NCBI GenBank assembly: GCA_934555825.1
Contig: CAKTFJ010000002.1
Location: 186,001-250,000 of the forward strand
DNA length: 64,000 nt
Source of the DNA: an uncultured Hyphomicrobium sp.
GTDB taxonomy: Bacteria > Pseudomonadota > Alphaproteobacteria > Rhizobiales > Hyphomicrobiaceae
Reading direction: 5' to 3'
In this document: positions 42,401 to 51,917 of the stretch, piece by piece
How the letters are laid out: each line of letters starts with the position of its first letter
Numbering within the stretch: the first letter of the stretch is position 1
Notes under the pieces: generated by a model
Told to the model about the DNA's origin: nothing
What the model saw: only the letters and a program-made list of their open reading frames with translations
Databases searched by the model: none
Program-made: the position numbers and the translations under genes

Positions 42401-44014
42401 ATGGAGTATGGAAAAGCTGAAGCCCTAGGGGTGTCCTATCAATCTTACGCGGACACCCAGAAAATGCGACGCGACGTGAATTGGTGGCAGGTGGTTTTCA
42501 TCGCTGCGGGTTCACCGGCCCTCGTGATGTTCAGCCTTGGAGGTATATCGGCCGTTACGGGCACGATCTCACCTCTCGTCTGGTTCATCTCGGTGATGAT
42601 CGGTTTTGTAGCGATCTTCAGCTACGCCGAAATCGCCGCCATGCATCCGAACAAGTCCGGAGGCACGGCGGTCTATGGCGCCACCGCCTGGGTTCGCCAT
42701 AGTCGCATTATTGCCCCCATGTCGGTCTGGTCGAATTGGCTCGCTTGGAGTCCCATTCTTGCGATCGGTTCGGGATTGGGATCCGGTTATCTTCTTTCGA
42801 TCTTCCTACCACCTGACCACGCACTCAATACGTGGAAGCTGACGCTGCTCGATCTCGGCTTCCTCAAGGAAGATCTCTCGATCCGCATCAATACGCAGTT
42901 CATCGTGGGAACGGTGCTGATGGTGGCCGTCTGGAGTATCCAGCACACCGGCATTGCGAGAACGGCGCGCGTTCAGATCATCCTTACGTTGGGCGGCATC
43001 ATTCCGCTGCTGTTCGTCACGCTCATTCCGCTGTTCACCGGCGGTATCGACATGGACAACTTCACTCCCTTCGTCCCGCTCAACGGCGAATGGAACCTCG
43101 AAGGCTGGCGTCTCTTCATCGGCGGGCTCTTCCTCGCGGCATGGGCGGCTTACGCGGCAGAAAACGCCGTCTGCTACATGAGCGAGATGAAGGATCCGCA
43201 GGGCGACGGCGCAAAGGCGATCATCTGGTCGGGCGTTCTCGGAGTTCTTCTCTACTCGCTGGTGCCGTTTGTCTTCCAGGGCGTGCTCGGCGTCGATTAC
43301 ATGCGCTCGCCTGGGATCGAATCCGGCGAAGGTGTCGGCGTGGCGTTGGCCAGCATGGTGGGTGCAAGCGCGTTCATCGCCAAGTTGCTCGTCGTCATGC
43401 TGACTTTCACGCTCTTCCTCGCCATCATGACGGCGATGGCCGGCTCGTCCCGCACGCTTTATCAGGGCGCGCATGACGGCTGGATGCCGAAGTGGCTCGA
43501 CAAGCTCAACGAGAACGGTGTGCCCACGCGCGCCATGTGGGCAGACCTCGGGTTCAACGCGATCCTGCTCTTGATGTCCGACTACATGTTCGTGATGGCG
43601 GTGTCGGCCGTGAACTACGTGCTGTTCCACTATCTCAACTTGAACGCGGGCTGGATTCACAGGCTCGACAACCCGGATGCCAAGCGGCCGTATCGCGCGC
43701 CGAACTGGCTGATGGTGGCGGGCACCGCGCTAGCTTACGTGAACGCGTTCCTGATCGGCGTCGGCGCCAACCTGTGGGGCAACCATATCCTCTTCCTCGG
43801 GCTGGCTGCTGCTTTTATCTCCACGCCGCTGTTCTGGTATCGGCACTACGTCGTCGACAAGGGCCAGTTCCCGCCCGACATGCTCGCCGATCTGCTGCCC
43901 GAGGGTCAAACGGAGCTGCCTCCCACACGCGCTGGAATGCTGCCCTACCTGGCGCTTCTTGGCGGGATCGCCTCCATGGCAGCGGGCTACATCATCTTCT
44001 GGGTGATGTACTAA
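42401..44014 (+). CDS. APC-family amino acid permease
   Basis: A 537-residue transporter with about twelve helices. The N-terminal part has VVFIAAGSPALVMFSLGGISAVTGTISPLVWFISVMIGFV and SYAEIAAMHPNKSGGTAVYGATAW, the APC/amino acid-permease consensus region; later MSEMKDPQGDGAKAII and MTAMAGSSRTLYQGAHDGWMPKW. ATG 42401 has GGGAGGA seven bases upstream; the earlier in-frame start at 42323 adds an unrelated leader. It sits between the formimidoyltransferase and ftfL, so a formimino- or other C1-carrying amino acid may be its substrate (inference). The gap of about 160 bases to the preceding gene may hold a second promoter. Confidence 0.92.
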   Translation: MEYGKAEALGVSYQSYADTQKMRRDVNWWQVVFIAAGSPALVMFSLGGISAVTGTISPLVWFISVMIGFVAIFSYAEIAAMHPNKSGGTAVYGATAWVRHSRIIAPMSVWSNWLAWSPILAIGSGLGSGYLLSIFLPPDHALNTWKLTLLDLGFLKEDLSIRINTQFIVGTVLMVAVWSIQHTGIARTARVQIILTLGGIIPLLFVTLIPLFTGGIDMDNFTPFVPLNGEWNLEGWRLFIGGLFLAAWAAYAAENAVCYMSEMKDPQGDGAKAIIWSGVLGVLLYSLVPFVFQGVLGVDYMRSPGIESGEGVGVALASMVGASAFIAKLLVVMLTFTLFLAIMTAMAGSSRTLYQGAHDGWMPKWLDKLNENGVPTRAMWADLGFNAILLLMSDYMFVMAVSAVNYVLFHYLNLNAGWIHRLDNPDAKRPYRAPNWLMVAGTALAYVNAFLIGVGANLWGNHILFLGLAAAFISTPLFWYRHYVVDKGQFPPDMLADLLPEGQTELPPTRAGMLPYLALLGGIASMAAGYIIFWVMY

Positions 44015-44191
44015 CGGAATGGAGGCGGCCTTGGTGGCAAGCAGCAAAAACAGCTCCCCTGTTCTGCGACGCAACTGAGGCCGTCTCCGGCTCAACCTAA
44101 ATAGCTTCAGCGAAGAGGCCGCCCGTTCGCCGCGGGATGCCACAGGATCCGTTCGACCTCAGTCGGACACGAAATGCAGAGGAAAGAGGCC

Positions 44192-45874
44192 ATGGGCACC
44201 AAGGTTGCGAGCGACATCGAGATCGCGCGCGCGGCCGCTCTCGAGCCGATCGAGACAATCGCCGGCAAGGTCGGCATTCCGGAGACACATCTTTTTCGCT
44301 ACGGGCCGCACAAGGCCAAGGTGAGCGCGGCCTACGCGAGCAGTCTAGGCTCCAGGCCGGATGGCAATCTGGTTCTCGTTACCGCAATTTCGCCCACCCC
44401 TGCAGGCGAAGGCAAGACGACGACGACCGTCGGCCTCGGAGACGGTCTCAACCGCATCGGCAAGCGCGCGATGATTTGTCTGCGGGAGCCTTCGCTGGGT
44501 CCGTGTTTTGGAATGAAGGGCGGGGCAGCGGGGGGTGGTTACGCGCAAGTCGTCCCGATGGAGGATCTCAATCTCCATTTCACCGGCGATTTTCATGCCA
44601 TCACCGCGGCTCACAATCTTCTGAGCGCGATGATCGATAATCACATCTATTGGGGAAATGCGCTCGACATCGATACGCGCCGCATCGCTTGGAGACGCGT
44701 GCTCGATATCAACGACCGGGCCTTGCGTGAAACTGTGACGTCGCTCGGTGGTGTGGCTAACGGATACCCGGCGCTCGCGGGCTTCGACATCACGGTTGCG
44801 TCCGAAGTGATGGCGATCTTCTGCCTGGCGACGAGCTTGGACGATCTGCGCAAGCGCTTAGGCGATATGATCGTCGCCTATCGGCGGGATCGCTCGCCTG
44901 TCTATTGCCGCGAATTGAAAGCGGATGGGGCCATGACCGTTCTTCTCAAGGACGCCATGCTTCCCAATCTCGTGCAGACGCTCGAAAATAATCCTGCCTT
45001 CGTTCATGGGGGACCGTTCGCCAACATTGCGCATGGGTGCAATTCCGTGATGGCAACGAAGACGGCGCTCAAGCTTGCAGATTACGTCGTTACGGAAGCC
45101 GGATTCGGGGCCGACCTCGGCGCCGAGAAATTCTTCGACATCAAGTGCCGGAAGGCCGGCCTCAAGCCGAAAGCCGTTGTCATTGTCGCCACCGTGCGCG
45201 CACTCAAGATGAACGGCGGAGTGAAGAAGGAGGATCTCGGCACGGAGAACGTCGAGGCGCTCAAGGCGGGGTGCGCGAACCTGGGACGCCATATCGAGAA
45301 CGTCAAAAAATTCGGCGTTCCCGCTGTCGTCGCCATCAATCACTTTGCCAAAGATACGGATGCGGAGCTGGAAGCGCTTCAGTCCTATGCGGCGAGCCAG
45401 GGTGTTTCCGCGATCGTTTGCCGGCACTGGGAGCGGGGCTCGGAAGGCACGGCCGAGCTGGCGCAGGAGGTCGTCGACATTTGCGAAGCCGGGATGGCGG
45501 ATTTCAAGCCTCTCTACAGAGAGGATATCGGTCTGTTCGATAAAATCGAAGTCATCGCGAAGCAGATCTATCGGGCGGATGCGGTGAAGGCCGACGCTAA
45601 AGTCCGCGATCAGCTCTCGCAGTGGGAAGATGCGGGGTACGGGCACTTGCCCGTCTGCATTGCCAAGACGCAGTACTCGTTCACCACCGATCCGAACAAG
45701 CGCGGGGCGCCCGTCGGGTTCGAACTTCCCATTCGTGAAGTGCGCCTTTCGGCGGGGGCGGGTTTCGTGGTCGGGATCTGCGGAGAGATCATGACCATGC
45801 CCGGCCTGCCGCGCGTGCCTGCGGCCGAGACCATCCAGCTCAACGCCGAATGCCAGATCGAAGGACTGTTCTGA
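44192..45874 (+). CDS. ftfL: Formate-tetrahydrofolate ligase
   Basis: A 560-residue synthetase that makes 10-formyl-tetrahydrofolate from formate, ATP and tetrahydrofolate. The P-loop is [19 protein letters not shown] (about 67-85). Other signatures are [69 protein letters not shown] and [17 protein letters not shown] 44192 has GAGGAAAGAGG upstream; ATG 44174 is in frame. In methylotrophs this is the entry of formate into assimilation through the serine cycle. Fch follows 64 bases downstream. Confidence 0.97.
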   Translation: MGTKVASDIEIARAAALEPIETIAGKVGIPETHLFRYGPHKAKVSAAYASSLGSRPDGNLVLVTAISPTPAGEGKTTTTVGLGDGLNRIGKRAMICLREPSLGPCFGMKGGAAGGGYAQVVPMEDLNLHFTGDFHAITAAHNLLSAMIDNHIYWGNALDIDTRRIAWRRVLDINDRALRETVTSLGGVANGYPALAGFDITVASEVMAIFCLATSLDDLRKRLGDMIVAYRRDRSPVYCRELKADGAMTVLLKDAMLPNLVQTLENNPAFVHGGPFANIAHGCNSVMATKTALKLADYVVTEAGFGADLGAEKFFDIKCRKAGLKPKAVVIVATVRALKMNGGVKKEDLGTENVEALKAGCANLGRHIENVKKFGVPAVVAINHFAKDTDAELEALQSYAASQGVSAIVCRHWERGSEGTAELAQEVVDICEAGMADFKPLYREDIGLFDKIEVIAKQIYRADAVKADAKVRDQLSQWEDAGYGHLPVCIAKTQYSFTTDPNKRGAPVGFELPIREVRLSAGAGFVVGICGEIMTMPGLPRVPAAETIQLNAECQIEGLF

Positions 45875-45938
45875 ACGTTCCATCCCGCCGCACCCAACGG
45901 CTCTCGTCTCCATCTGCACTGAGAAGAAAGAGGCTCTC

Positions 45939-46562
45939 ATGCTTGTAAAAATGTCCCTAGAAGACTTCGGCGCTGTGCTTGGTTCGGACGCGCCTGCTCC
46001 GGGAGGCGGCAGCGTTGCGGCGCTGTCCGGTGCACTTGGCGCGGAGCTGGTCGCGATGGTGTGCCGGCTCAGCATCGGCAAGAAAGGCTATGAGAGCTTC
46101 ACTGAGGATCTCAACGCAGCGCTGCCCAAGGCCGACGCGCTCGCGGCCGGGCTTTTGCGGCGTGTCGACCTCGACACCGAGGCGTTCAATGCCGTCATGG
46201 CCGCGTTCAAGCTCCCCAAGGAGACGGACGACGACAAGCAGAAGAGAACGGCCGCTATCCAGGCCGGATACAAGGAGGCGGTGCAGTCCCCGCTCTCCAT
46301 CGCAAAAGAATGCGTGAACGTTCTGGAGCTCAGCCAGTCGCTTCTCGGAAAGTCAAACAGCAATGCGCTCAGCGATCTCGGCGTTGCGTCTCAGCAGGCG
46401 TACGCCGGTCTTGAGGGCGCGATCATGAACGTCCGGATCAATCTTCCGTCCATCAAAGACGAAAGCTTCAAATCGCAAATCACGGCAGAGATCGGTCAGC
46501 TCTTGAAGCAGGGTCATGAGGCCAAAGAGCATGTCTACAAGTTTGTATCAGACAACCTGTGA
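45939..46562 (+). CDS. fch: Methenyltetrahydrofolate cyclohydrolase / formiminotetrahydrofolate cyclodeaminase (Fch)
   Basis: A 207-residue protein of the FTCD cyclodeaminase family: LGSDAPAPGGGSVAALSGALGAELVAMVCRLSIGKKGYE near the N-terminus, then ALAAGLLRRVDLDTEAFNAVMAAFKLPKETDDDK and SLLGKSNSNALSDLGVASQQAYAGLEGAIMNV. Methylobacterium Fch belongs to this family and hydrolyses methenyl- to 10-formyl-tetrahydrofolate; other members deaminate 5-formimino-tetrahydrofolate. With a formimidoyltransferase in the same set either activity is possible, perhaps both. It overlaps the folC start by about 30 bases. No mtdA gene is visible. Confidence 0.92.
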   Translation: MLVKMSLEDFGAVLGSDAPAPGGGSVAALSGALGAELVAMVCRLSIGKKGYESFTEDLNAALPKADALAAGLLRRVDLDTEAFNAVMAAFKLPKETDDDKQKRTAAIQAGYKEAVQSPLSIAKECVNVLELSQSLLGKSNSNALSDLGVASQQAYAGLEGAIMNVRINLPSIKDESFKSQITAEIGQLLKQGHEAKEHVYKFVSDNL

Positions 46563-47958
46563 CGTCGACGTTGCGGCTGCTCCCATCAGCGCGCTCCTCC
46601 TTGCGCGTCTGATGGGCCTGCACCCGCAATCGATCGATTTGTCGCTGGATCGGATCGAGCGCCTCCTTGAGGCGCTCGGTTCGCCCGAGCGTCAGTTGCC
46701 GCCCGTGGTGCACGTGGCAGGGACCAACGGCAAGGGATCGCTGATCGCGTTCCTGCGAGCGATTTCTGAAGGGAGCGGCTGCCGTGTGCACTCTTATATT
46801 TCGCCTCATCTCGTGAACTTCCACGAGCGGATCGTGCTGGCCGACGAGGCGGGGGCTGCGCCTATTTCCGAGGATGCGCTGGTGGACTACCTGTCGCGTG
46901 TCGAGGATGCGAACGGCGGACGGTCCATCACGCATTTCGAAATTACGACGGCGGCTGCGTTTCTCGCGTTTTCGGAGGCGCCGGCAGATCTTCTACTTCT
47001 CGAAACGGGGCTGGGCGGGCGGCTCGACGCCACCAATGTGGTGGAGCGGCCGAAGTTGACGGTTATCACGCCGATTTCCATCGATCACGTTTCCTTTCTG
47101 GGCGGGACGATTGCGGCCATCGCACGGGAAAAGGCTGGGATCATCAAGCCTGGCGTGCCGTGCATCGTCGGCCGTCAGCACTCGGAGGCGCTTGCCGTGA
47201 TTGCGGAGAGGGCGAAAGCGGTCGGCGCGCCGCTTTATGTTTTCGGCCGTGACTTCGATGTCAGCGTTCGGGACGGACGGCTTCTGTTCCAGTCTCAATC
47301 GCGGCTGATCAACCTGCCCGTGCCCCGTTTGGCAGGCGCTCATCAGATCGAGAATGCGGCGCTGGCTATTGCTGCCGCATGCGTTCTCTTCGACGAGAAC
47401 CTTTCGGTCTGTGCGCTCGAACGCGGCCTTCGCGAGGCGACGTGGCCCGCGCGCTTCCAACGCCTGGACGATGGCGATCTCAACGCCTGTGTGAGCAGCG
47501 GCACAGAGCTTCTGCTCGACGGCGGGCATAACCCTGCCGCGGCTTGCGTCATCGGCAAGGCGCTCGATGAACTGGCCGCGCGCGATCCGCGGGACGTGCA
47601 CCTGATCTGGGGAATGATGGAAGCCAAGGATGCGCAGTCCGTGATCGCGCCGTTCAGGGGGCGCGTCTCCCGTGTCTACACAGTACCTATCCCGGACGAG
47701 CCGAACGCGTTTTCGGCGGCGGATCTTGCGGGCATCGCATCCCGGGAAGGCTTCGACGCGATCCCGACAAGTGGTGTCGTGCAAGCGCTTCGCCTCTCTC
47801 AGGCGGGGATGCGGCCGCCTGGGCGTGTCCTCATCTTCGGGTCTCTCTATCTCGCGGGGCACGTTCTCAGAACTCATGGGCATGGGCTTCTGCCGTCGCG
47901 ACGCGCGGTCGGGCTCGCGGCATCGGGCCGGACGCAACAGGGAGGTCTATCGACGTGA
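46531..47958 (+). CDS. folC: Folylpolyglutamate / dihydrofolate synthase FolC
   Basis: A 475-residue Mur-ligase-type enzyme. Nucleotide-binding VVHVAGTNGKGSLIAFLRAI, folate-binding SYISPHLVNFHERIVL, DLLLLETGLGGRLDATNVV, ITPISIDHVSFLGGTIAAIAREKAGIIKPGVPCI, and C-terminal LLLDGGHNPAAACVI are all present. It adds glutamates to folates (and perhaps glutamate to dihydropteroate). ATG 46531 overlaps fch by 32 bases; ATG 46516 is in frame. Its C-terminal residues beyond about 455 are low in homology. It overlaps metF at the 3' end. Confidence 0.94.
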   Translation: MSTSLYQTTCDVDVAAAPISALLLARLMGLHPQSIDLSLDRIERLLEALGSPERQLPPVVHVAGTNGKGSLIAFLRAISEGSGCRVHSYISPHLVNFHERIVLADEAGAAPISEDALVDYLSRVEDANGGRSITHFEITTAAAFLAFSEAPADLLLLETGLGGRLDATNVVERPKLTVITPISIDHVSFLGGTIAAIAREKAGIIKPGVPCIVGRQHSEALAVIAERAKAVGAPLYVFGRDFDVSVRDGRLLFQSQSRLINLPVPRLAGAHQIENAALAIAAACVLFDENLSVCALERGLREATWPARFQRLDDGDLNACVSSGTELLLDGGHNPAAACVIGKALDELAARDPRDVHLIWGMMEAKDAQSVIAPFRGRVSRVYTVPIPDEPNAFSAADLAGIASREGFDAIPTSGVVQALRLSQAGMRPPGRVLIFGSLYLAGHVLRTHGHGLLPSRRAVGLAASGRTQQGGLST

Positions 47959-48926
47959 TGCGCGGGAAGAAGACGATGTCCTCCGATCAGGCAGATCTGG
48001 TGCACTTTCCTTCGCGGCCTGAGAGAAAGAGCCTCTTTCTCGCGAGCGGGGATATCGATGTCTCTTTCGAATTCTTCCCGCCCGGGTCGGCTCTGATGGA
48101 GGATGGGCTTTGGCGCGCGATCCGTCGGCTTGAGCCGCTGAGGCCGACGAGTGTTTCCGTAACGTACGGCGCTGGAGGATCGACGAGGGAGCGGACACAC
48201 GCCACCATCGCGCGCCTCCTTCGCGAGACGACGCTCAATCCGGCTGCACACCTGACGTGCATAGGCGCAACGCGAGCCGAAATAGATCGTATCGCGCGAA
48301 TGTACTGGGATCTTGGGGTGCGCCATATCGTGGCCATTCGAGGCGATGCCCCGGCAGGGGAACGCTATGATCCGACACCTGGCGGATATGAGCGTGCGGT
48401 CGATCTCGTCGAGGGGTTGAAGGCCGTTGCGGACTTCGAAATCACGGTTGCCGCCCATCCTGAAAGGCATCCGGATTCTGCGACGCTCGCTACCGACATC
48501 GAGGTTCTCAAAGCTAAGATCGATGCGGGCGCAACGCGCATCATTACTCAGTTCGTGTTCGATACGGATCGCTTTCTTCGTTTCGAAGAGCGTGCGCGGT
48601 CTCGTGGGATTACAGCGCCGATCATCCCCGGGATCCTGCCGATCCACAATTTCGCGCAAGTGGCCGCCATGGCGTCCAGAGTGGGCGTTGGCGTTCCAGC
48701 ATGGCTCGTGCGCCGTTTCGAGGGTTTGGAAAACGATAGCGGAACGCAGCGGCTGGCAGCTGCGGCCTTTGCGGCGGAGCAGGTGCTCGGCCTGGTCGAC
48801 CGGGGAGTGACGGAATTCCATTTCTACACCCTGAACCGGGCCGATCTCGTTTACGGCATTTGCCACATGCTCGGTTTACGCCCGCAGCGCCACGATCTGG
48901 AGTGTCGAGATCTCGTGGACAACTGA
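47955..48926 (+). CDS. metF: 5,10-Methylenetetrahydrofolate reductase
   Basis: A 323-residue flavoenzyme making 5-methyl-tetrahydrofolate. Typical stretches are VSFEFFPPGS (N-terminal Glu), PTSVSVTYGAGGSTRERTHATI, PAAHLTCIGATRAEIDRIA, HIVAIRGDAPAGERYDPTPGGYERAVDLVEGL, AAHPERHPDSATLATDIEVLKAKIDAGATRIITQFVFD, IPGILPIHNFAQ and the end VTEFHFYTLNRADLVYGICHMLG. GTG 47955 is nine bases after GGAGG (47941-47945) and overlaps the folC stop; ATG 47958 is equally near. It closes the one-carbon operon and links folate to methionine synthesis. Confidence 0.95.
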   Translation: MMRGKKTMSSDQADLVHFPSRPERKSLFLASGDIDVSFEFFPPGSALMEDGLWRAIRRLEPLRPTSVSVTYGAGGSTRERTHATIARLLRETTLNPAAHLTCIGATRAEIDRIARMYWDLGVRHIVAIRGDAPAGERYDPTPGGYERAVDLVEGLKAVADFEITVAAHPERHPDSATLATDIEVLKAKIDAGATRIITQFVFDTDRFLRFEERARSRGITAPIIPGILPIHNFAQVAAMASRVGVGVPAWLVRRFEGLENDSGTQRLAAAAFAAEQVLGLVDRGVTEFHFYTLNRADLVYGICHMLGLRPQRHDLECRDLVDN

Positions 48927-48956
48927 CGCAATAGGGCGAAGGCCACTTGCACAACT

Positions 48957-48970
48957 TTGATGTGCCTCAA
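48957..48970. promoter_or_regulatory. FNR/FixK-like box upstream of the usp gene
   Basis: TTGAT-GTGC-CTCAA matches the FNR/FixK consensus TTGAT-N4-ATCAA at nine of ten positions. It is 69-82 bases before the usp start. Universal stress genes are commonly FNR/FixK-controlled, and a denitrification-linked NnrS-like gene follows. Confidence 0.45.
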
Positions 48971-49000
48971 TAGCGGCGCTCCGGGCGGCCTCTATGATTG

Positions 49001-49019
49001 TGCGATTTTCCAAATCGCA
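49001..49019. repeat. Perfect inverted repeat in the usp leader
   Basis: TGCGATTT-TCC-AAATCGCA has perfect 8-bp arms and ends five bases before the Shine-Dalgarno GGAGGA (49025-49030). It may be an operator or an mRNA hairpin that stabilises the leader; it is not followed by a T run, so not a terminator. Confidence 0.5.
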
Positions 49020-49038
49020 GAACGGAGGAACGCCCCCG

Positions 49039-49455
49039 ATGAAAAAGATCCTATGCGCGGTGGACGATTGCGAGCACAGCAAGGTGGCGGCCCGTCTGGC
49101 CGGAACTTTGGCCGCTGCCACGGGTGCGGATCTCACGTTGCTCGCCGTCAACGAATTGATCGGGGGCTATCTCCGCAGCGATGCATCGGCGCGTCTGTGG
49201 GCGGGGCCCCAGATCCGTAAGCTTCTGGACGACGCAGCCGCCGAGGCCAAAGCAGCGGGCGCAGAAAAAGTCGAGACGCGCGAAACGGAGAGCCGGGACG
49301 TGGCGCGTGCGATCTCCCAGTTCGCGGAGGAGCATGGGTACGACCATATTGTTATCGGTTCCGGTGGGAAGACCACCGTCAAGCGCATGGTGCTCGGCTC
49401 CGTGTCGGCGGATATCGTGAACCGCGCGCCCTGCCCGGTGACGGTGGCCCGTTAG
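49039..49455 (+). CDS. Universal stress protein (UspA family)
   Basis: A 138-residue single Usp domain: KKILCAVDDCEHSKVAARLAGTLAAATGADLTLLAVNEL, then DHIVIGSGGKTTVKRMVLGSVSADIVNRAPCPVTVAR. The ATP-binding motif G-x2-G-x9-GS is close to GSGGKTTVKRMVLGSVS, so it is probably an ATP-binding member. ATG 49039 has GGAGGA nine to ten bases upstream; the frame opens further upstream without homology. It has an FNR-like box ahead of it, which suggests induction at low oxygen. Confidence 0.92.
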   Translation: MKKILCAVDDCEHSKVAARLAGTLAAATGADLTLLAVNELIGGYLRSDASARLWAGPQIRKLLDDAAAEAKAAGAEKVETRETESRDVARAISQFAEEHGYDHIVIGSGGKTTVKRMVLGSVSADIVNRAPCPVTVAR

Positions 49456-49557
49456 CACCCGAGGTTTCGTCTAAGGACATGACTTCCGTGAAGTCCTGCG
49501 TTTGAAGGCCCCCTACACTCGCGGGCGATCTTCGCGGCATGACCTTTGCGAGGCCGT

Positions 49558-50727
49558 ATGCAGCAATTTTGTGCGTTCTGGCAGCAGCCGCATCGCCCGT
49601 TGTTTCTGCTTGCCGCTCTGTCGGCGTTTCTGGTGCCTTTGGTGTGGCTCGTCCCTCACTGGGCCGGGCAGGATGCGGTAGCGTGGCACGCTCACGAATT
49701 GGCGTTCGGAATGGGCGGCGGCGCCGTCGGCGGCTATCTGCTGACATCGTTGCCAAGCTGGACACGGGAGGGCCCCGTCGCGCCACATGTGACGATGGCG
49801 GTGTGTGCGCTGTGGGTTCTTTCGCGCGTGAGCTTCGCCTTCGCGGAGCTGCTGTCTTACGCGCTCCTCGTGGTGGGCACGCAGGCCTATCTTGCCGTGC
49901 TGGCTGGACTGCTGATCTGGAAGATCGTTGCGCTTCGCATTTGGTCGAGGGCGTGGCTTGTTCTTGCGGTGGCCGTGCTCATTGCGAGCGATCTCCTTTT
50001 TCTGTCTCAAGCTCATCGACATGCCGTTTCCTCGCATGGCCTCGCGGTCATCGTTCTATCTTTTGCATTGTTGCTTTCGCTCGCTGGAGGGCGTGCGGTT
50101 CCCGCGTTCACCCGTAGCTGGCTGGAGCGGCAACGCGTTCCAATCTCCATGAGAGACAGTTGTGTTCCAGCCGTTCTAGGTGCGGCGTCGCTTGCGAGCG
50201 GTAGCCTGCTTATCGCGGTCGGGTGCGAGTTCGTGGCAGGAGGCTTTTTCATCGTGTCGGGCGCATTGCATCTCTTGCGAACGATTGTCTGGAAGACGCG
50301 GGAGGTTAGCCGTTATCCCGCGCTTCTTATGTTGCACCTTGCCTGGATCTGGCTGCCGGTGGGGTTGCTGCTGGTTGGGTTCGCGGCGATCCGGCCGGAG
50401 TGGATCGCATTATCAGACGCCATCCATGCGCTGGCGATGGGTGCGATGGGAACGATGATCCTCGCCATCATGGCGCGCGCGATCATGGTGCGACGGGGCG
50501 ACATGCTCCTGCTGGGGAAGCCTCTCGCGCTCGCATTTGCGCTGGTCTGGCTATCGGCGCTGGTTCGGGTGTCGGCGCCGTTCGCGTGGTCGCCCTTGCC
50601 AGATCCGATCCGCGCTTCCGCCGCTTTGTGGATGGCGGGCTGGCTGATCTTTCTGTTTGTTTACGTGCCCACGCTCTGGCGTCCTATCCAAAGACCGGTG
50701 CTCAGCGCGCGCCTGCACAAAACCTGA
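49558..50727 (+). CDS. nnrS: NnrS-family membrane protein
   Basis: A 389-residue membrane protein with about twelve helices. NnrS features are the early His/Trp-rich segment (PHRPLFLLAALSAFL, AVAWHAHELAFGMGGGAVGGYLLTSLPSWT), LHLAWIWLPVGLLL and AIHALAMGAMGTMILAIMARAIMVRRG. NnrS is a haem- and copper-containing protein that relieves nitric oxide stress and depends on the NO-responsive regulator in denitrifiers. The ATG at 49558 is the likely start. It is separated from the small haem protein, which is convergent with it. Confidence 0.9.
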   Translation: MQQFCAFWQQPHRPLFLLAALSAFLVPLVWLVPHWAGQDAVAWHAHELAFGMGGGAVGGYLLTSLPSWTREGPVAPHVTMAVCALWVLSRVSFAFAELLSYALLVVGTQAYLAVLAGLLIWKIVALRIWSRAWLVLAVAVLIASDLLFLSQAHRHAVSSHGLAVIVLSFALLLSLAGGRAVPAFTRSWLERQRVPISMRDSCVPAVLGAASLASGSLLIAVGCEFVAGGFFIVSGALHLLRTIVWKTREVSRYPALLMLHLAWIWLPVGLLLVGFAAIRPEWIALSDAIHALAMGAMGTMILAIMARAIMVRRGDMLLLGKPLALAFALVWLSALVRVSAPFAWSPLPDPIRASAALWMAGWLIFLFVYVPTLWRPIQRPVLSARLHKT

Positions 50728-50743
50728 CCTTCGCTCGTCCTCT

Positions 50744-51379
50744 TCATCGAATTTCGCGGCTCACGGTGAATGCGCCTCTGAGTTCGCCCGCCACGAATCC
50801 CGTCGCTTCGTCGGAGGGGTAGAGTTCCAATATCTCCGCCTTCAGGGTGGGCTCAATATTGGTCCCGTGGCAGGCCAAGCACGGCTCTGCGGCGGTCGGG
50901 ATAGCTTTTATGTAACGAAACGTGCTCTTGCCGTTTTCGGTGACGATCTCTGTATGTTCGAGTGTCTTTGGATCGCTGCCAGCCGCAATTTTGTACGCAA
51001 AGTCTTCGAGGATGCGCCTTTCGAACGCATCGGGCGCGTTATCCGGATTGCGTACTTTGAGCGCTGTTCTCCCGACAGTCAGGTCGTGGCTCGCGGAGGC
51101 GCCTTCGGCGATGGAAGGTGCGACGGTGCGGCAAACGCCGAGCGCTGCCGAGGGGCCGCCCGCTTTTAATGCGGCAACAAGTTCCGAGCGTAGTTTTTCG
51201 CCGAGATCCTTCGCTGCGGCGCGGGCTGCGGCAAGATCAATTTCGTGTGGTGTCTCGTCCGCGCGTGATTGCGCTGGGACTATTGCGATGGCCAGTCCGA
51301 TCAGGAGTGCCGCATACGGCATCCATAGAGAATGCGGCTTTTCAGTCGGCGCCACGATGGCCGATCCATGCGTTGTCAT
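50744..51379 (-). CDS. DUF3365 (Tll0287-like) haem protein
   Basis: A 211-residue exported protein. An N-terminal hydrophobic segment ([23 protein letters not shown]) is a signal peptide. The DUF3365 domain includes GLCRTVAP-like [16 protein letters not shown] and [19 protein letters not shown]; the C-terminal c-type haem motif is CLACHG ([15 protein letters not shown], here [11 protein letters not shown]). Such proteins resemble Tll0287 and may sense redox or ligands. ATG 51379 overlaps the DUF2892 stop (ATGA), so the three minus-strand genes (ArsR, DUF2892, DUF3365) are one operon. ATG 51394 is an alternative start. Confidence 0.85.
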   Translation of the reverse strand: MTTHGSAIVAPTEKPHSLWMPYAALLIGLAIAIVPAQSRADETPHEIDLAAARAAAKDLGEKLRSELVAALKAGGPSAALGVCRTVAPSIAEGASASHDLTVGRTALKVRNPDNAPDAFERRILEDFAYKIAAGSDPKTLEHTEIVTENGKSTFRYIKAIPTAAEPCLACHGTNIEPTLKAEILELYPSDEATGFVAGELRGAFTVSREIR

Positions 51380-51594
51380 GGCGTATCGCAACATGAGAAT
51401 GCGCCGCCCGAACGGACGCCGAACCTCTTCAGAATATAGGCCAACGGGCAGAACCGTGTGAACGCGGCCTGAAGGAGATTGACCCCGACGAATGCCGTGA
51501 GAAAGAGCCAGTACGGGCTGTGTGCTTGGCTGAGCGCAAGGCTAAGCAAGATCATGCTGCCGGCGAACGCGAGCACGGCGCGGTCGATCGTCAT
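51376..51594 (-). CDS. DUF2892 inner-membrane protein (YgaP-like)
   Basis: A 72-residue protein with two helices, [23 protein letters not shown] and [36 protein letters not shown], the DUF2892/YgaP transmembrane pattern including the FCP motif. It ends with a Cys pair (FSCCDTP). The ATG overlaps the repressor stop (ATGA, 51591-51594). YgaP-like proteins are linked with sulfur and rhodanese chemistry, which fits the BigR/SqrR-type repressor. Short, but clear. Confidence 0.85.
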   Translation of the reverse strand: MTIDRAVLAFAGSMILLSLALSQAHSPYWLFLTAFVGVNLLQAAFTRFCPLAYILKRFGVRSGGAFSCCDTP

Positions 51595-51917
51595 TTCGAA
51601 ATCCTCCGACGTTTGGGTGTGGTTTGTCCGCAGAAAAGATCGTGCAGCACGCCGATAAGGCGGCCGACGCGCGCGTCGGCCAAGCTGTAGTGAATCGTTT
51701 GGGCTTCGCGCCGGGTTGCGACGAAGCCGCCTTCCCGTAATTTCGCGAGGTGTTGCGACAGGGCCGACTGGCTGAGCGGCACGACCGCTTCCAGCGCAGA
51801 GACCGAGCGCTCGCCGTTGTGCAACTCGCACAGGATCATCAGGCGATGGCGGTTGGCGAGCGCTTTGAGAAACTCAGCCGCAGCCTCGCTGTTGGCTTCG
51901 AGGTCTTGAATATTCAT
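51591..51917 (-). CDS. ArsR-family repressor, BigR/SqrR/YgaV-like
   Basis: A 108-residue winged-helix repressor: [67 protein letters not shown]. The cysteines at 30 (MILCEL) and 96 (LFCGQ) match the two sensing cysteines of BigR/SqrR, which form a polysulfide bridge. It is thus probably a persulfide/redox sensor rather than an arsenic sensor, although it is in an arsenic-rich genome. It is divergent from the RND adaptor gene with 77 bases between, and coupled to DUF2892 downstream. Confidence 0.87.
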   Translation of the reverse strand: MNIQDLEANSEAAAEFLKALANRHRLMILCELHNGERSVSALEAVVPLSQSALSQHLAKLREGGFVATRREAQTIHYSLADARVGRLIGVLHDLFCGQTTPKRRRISK

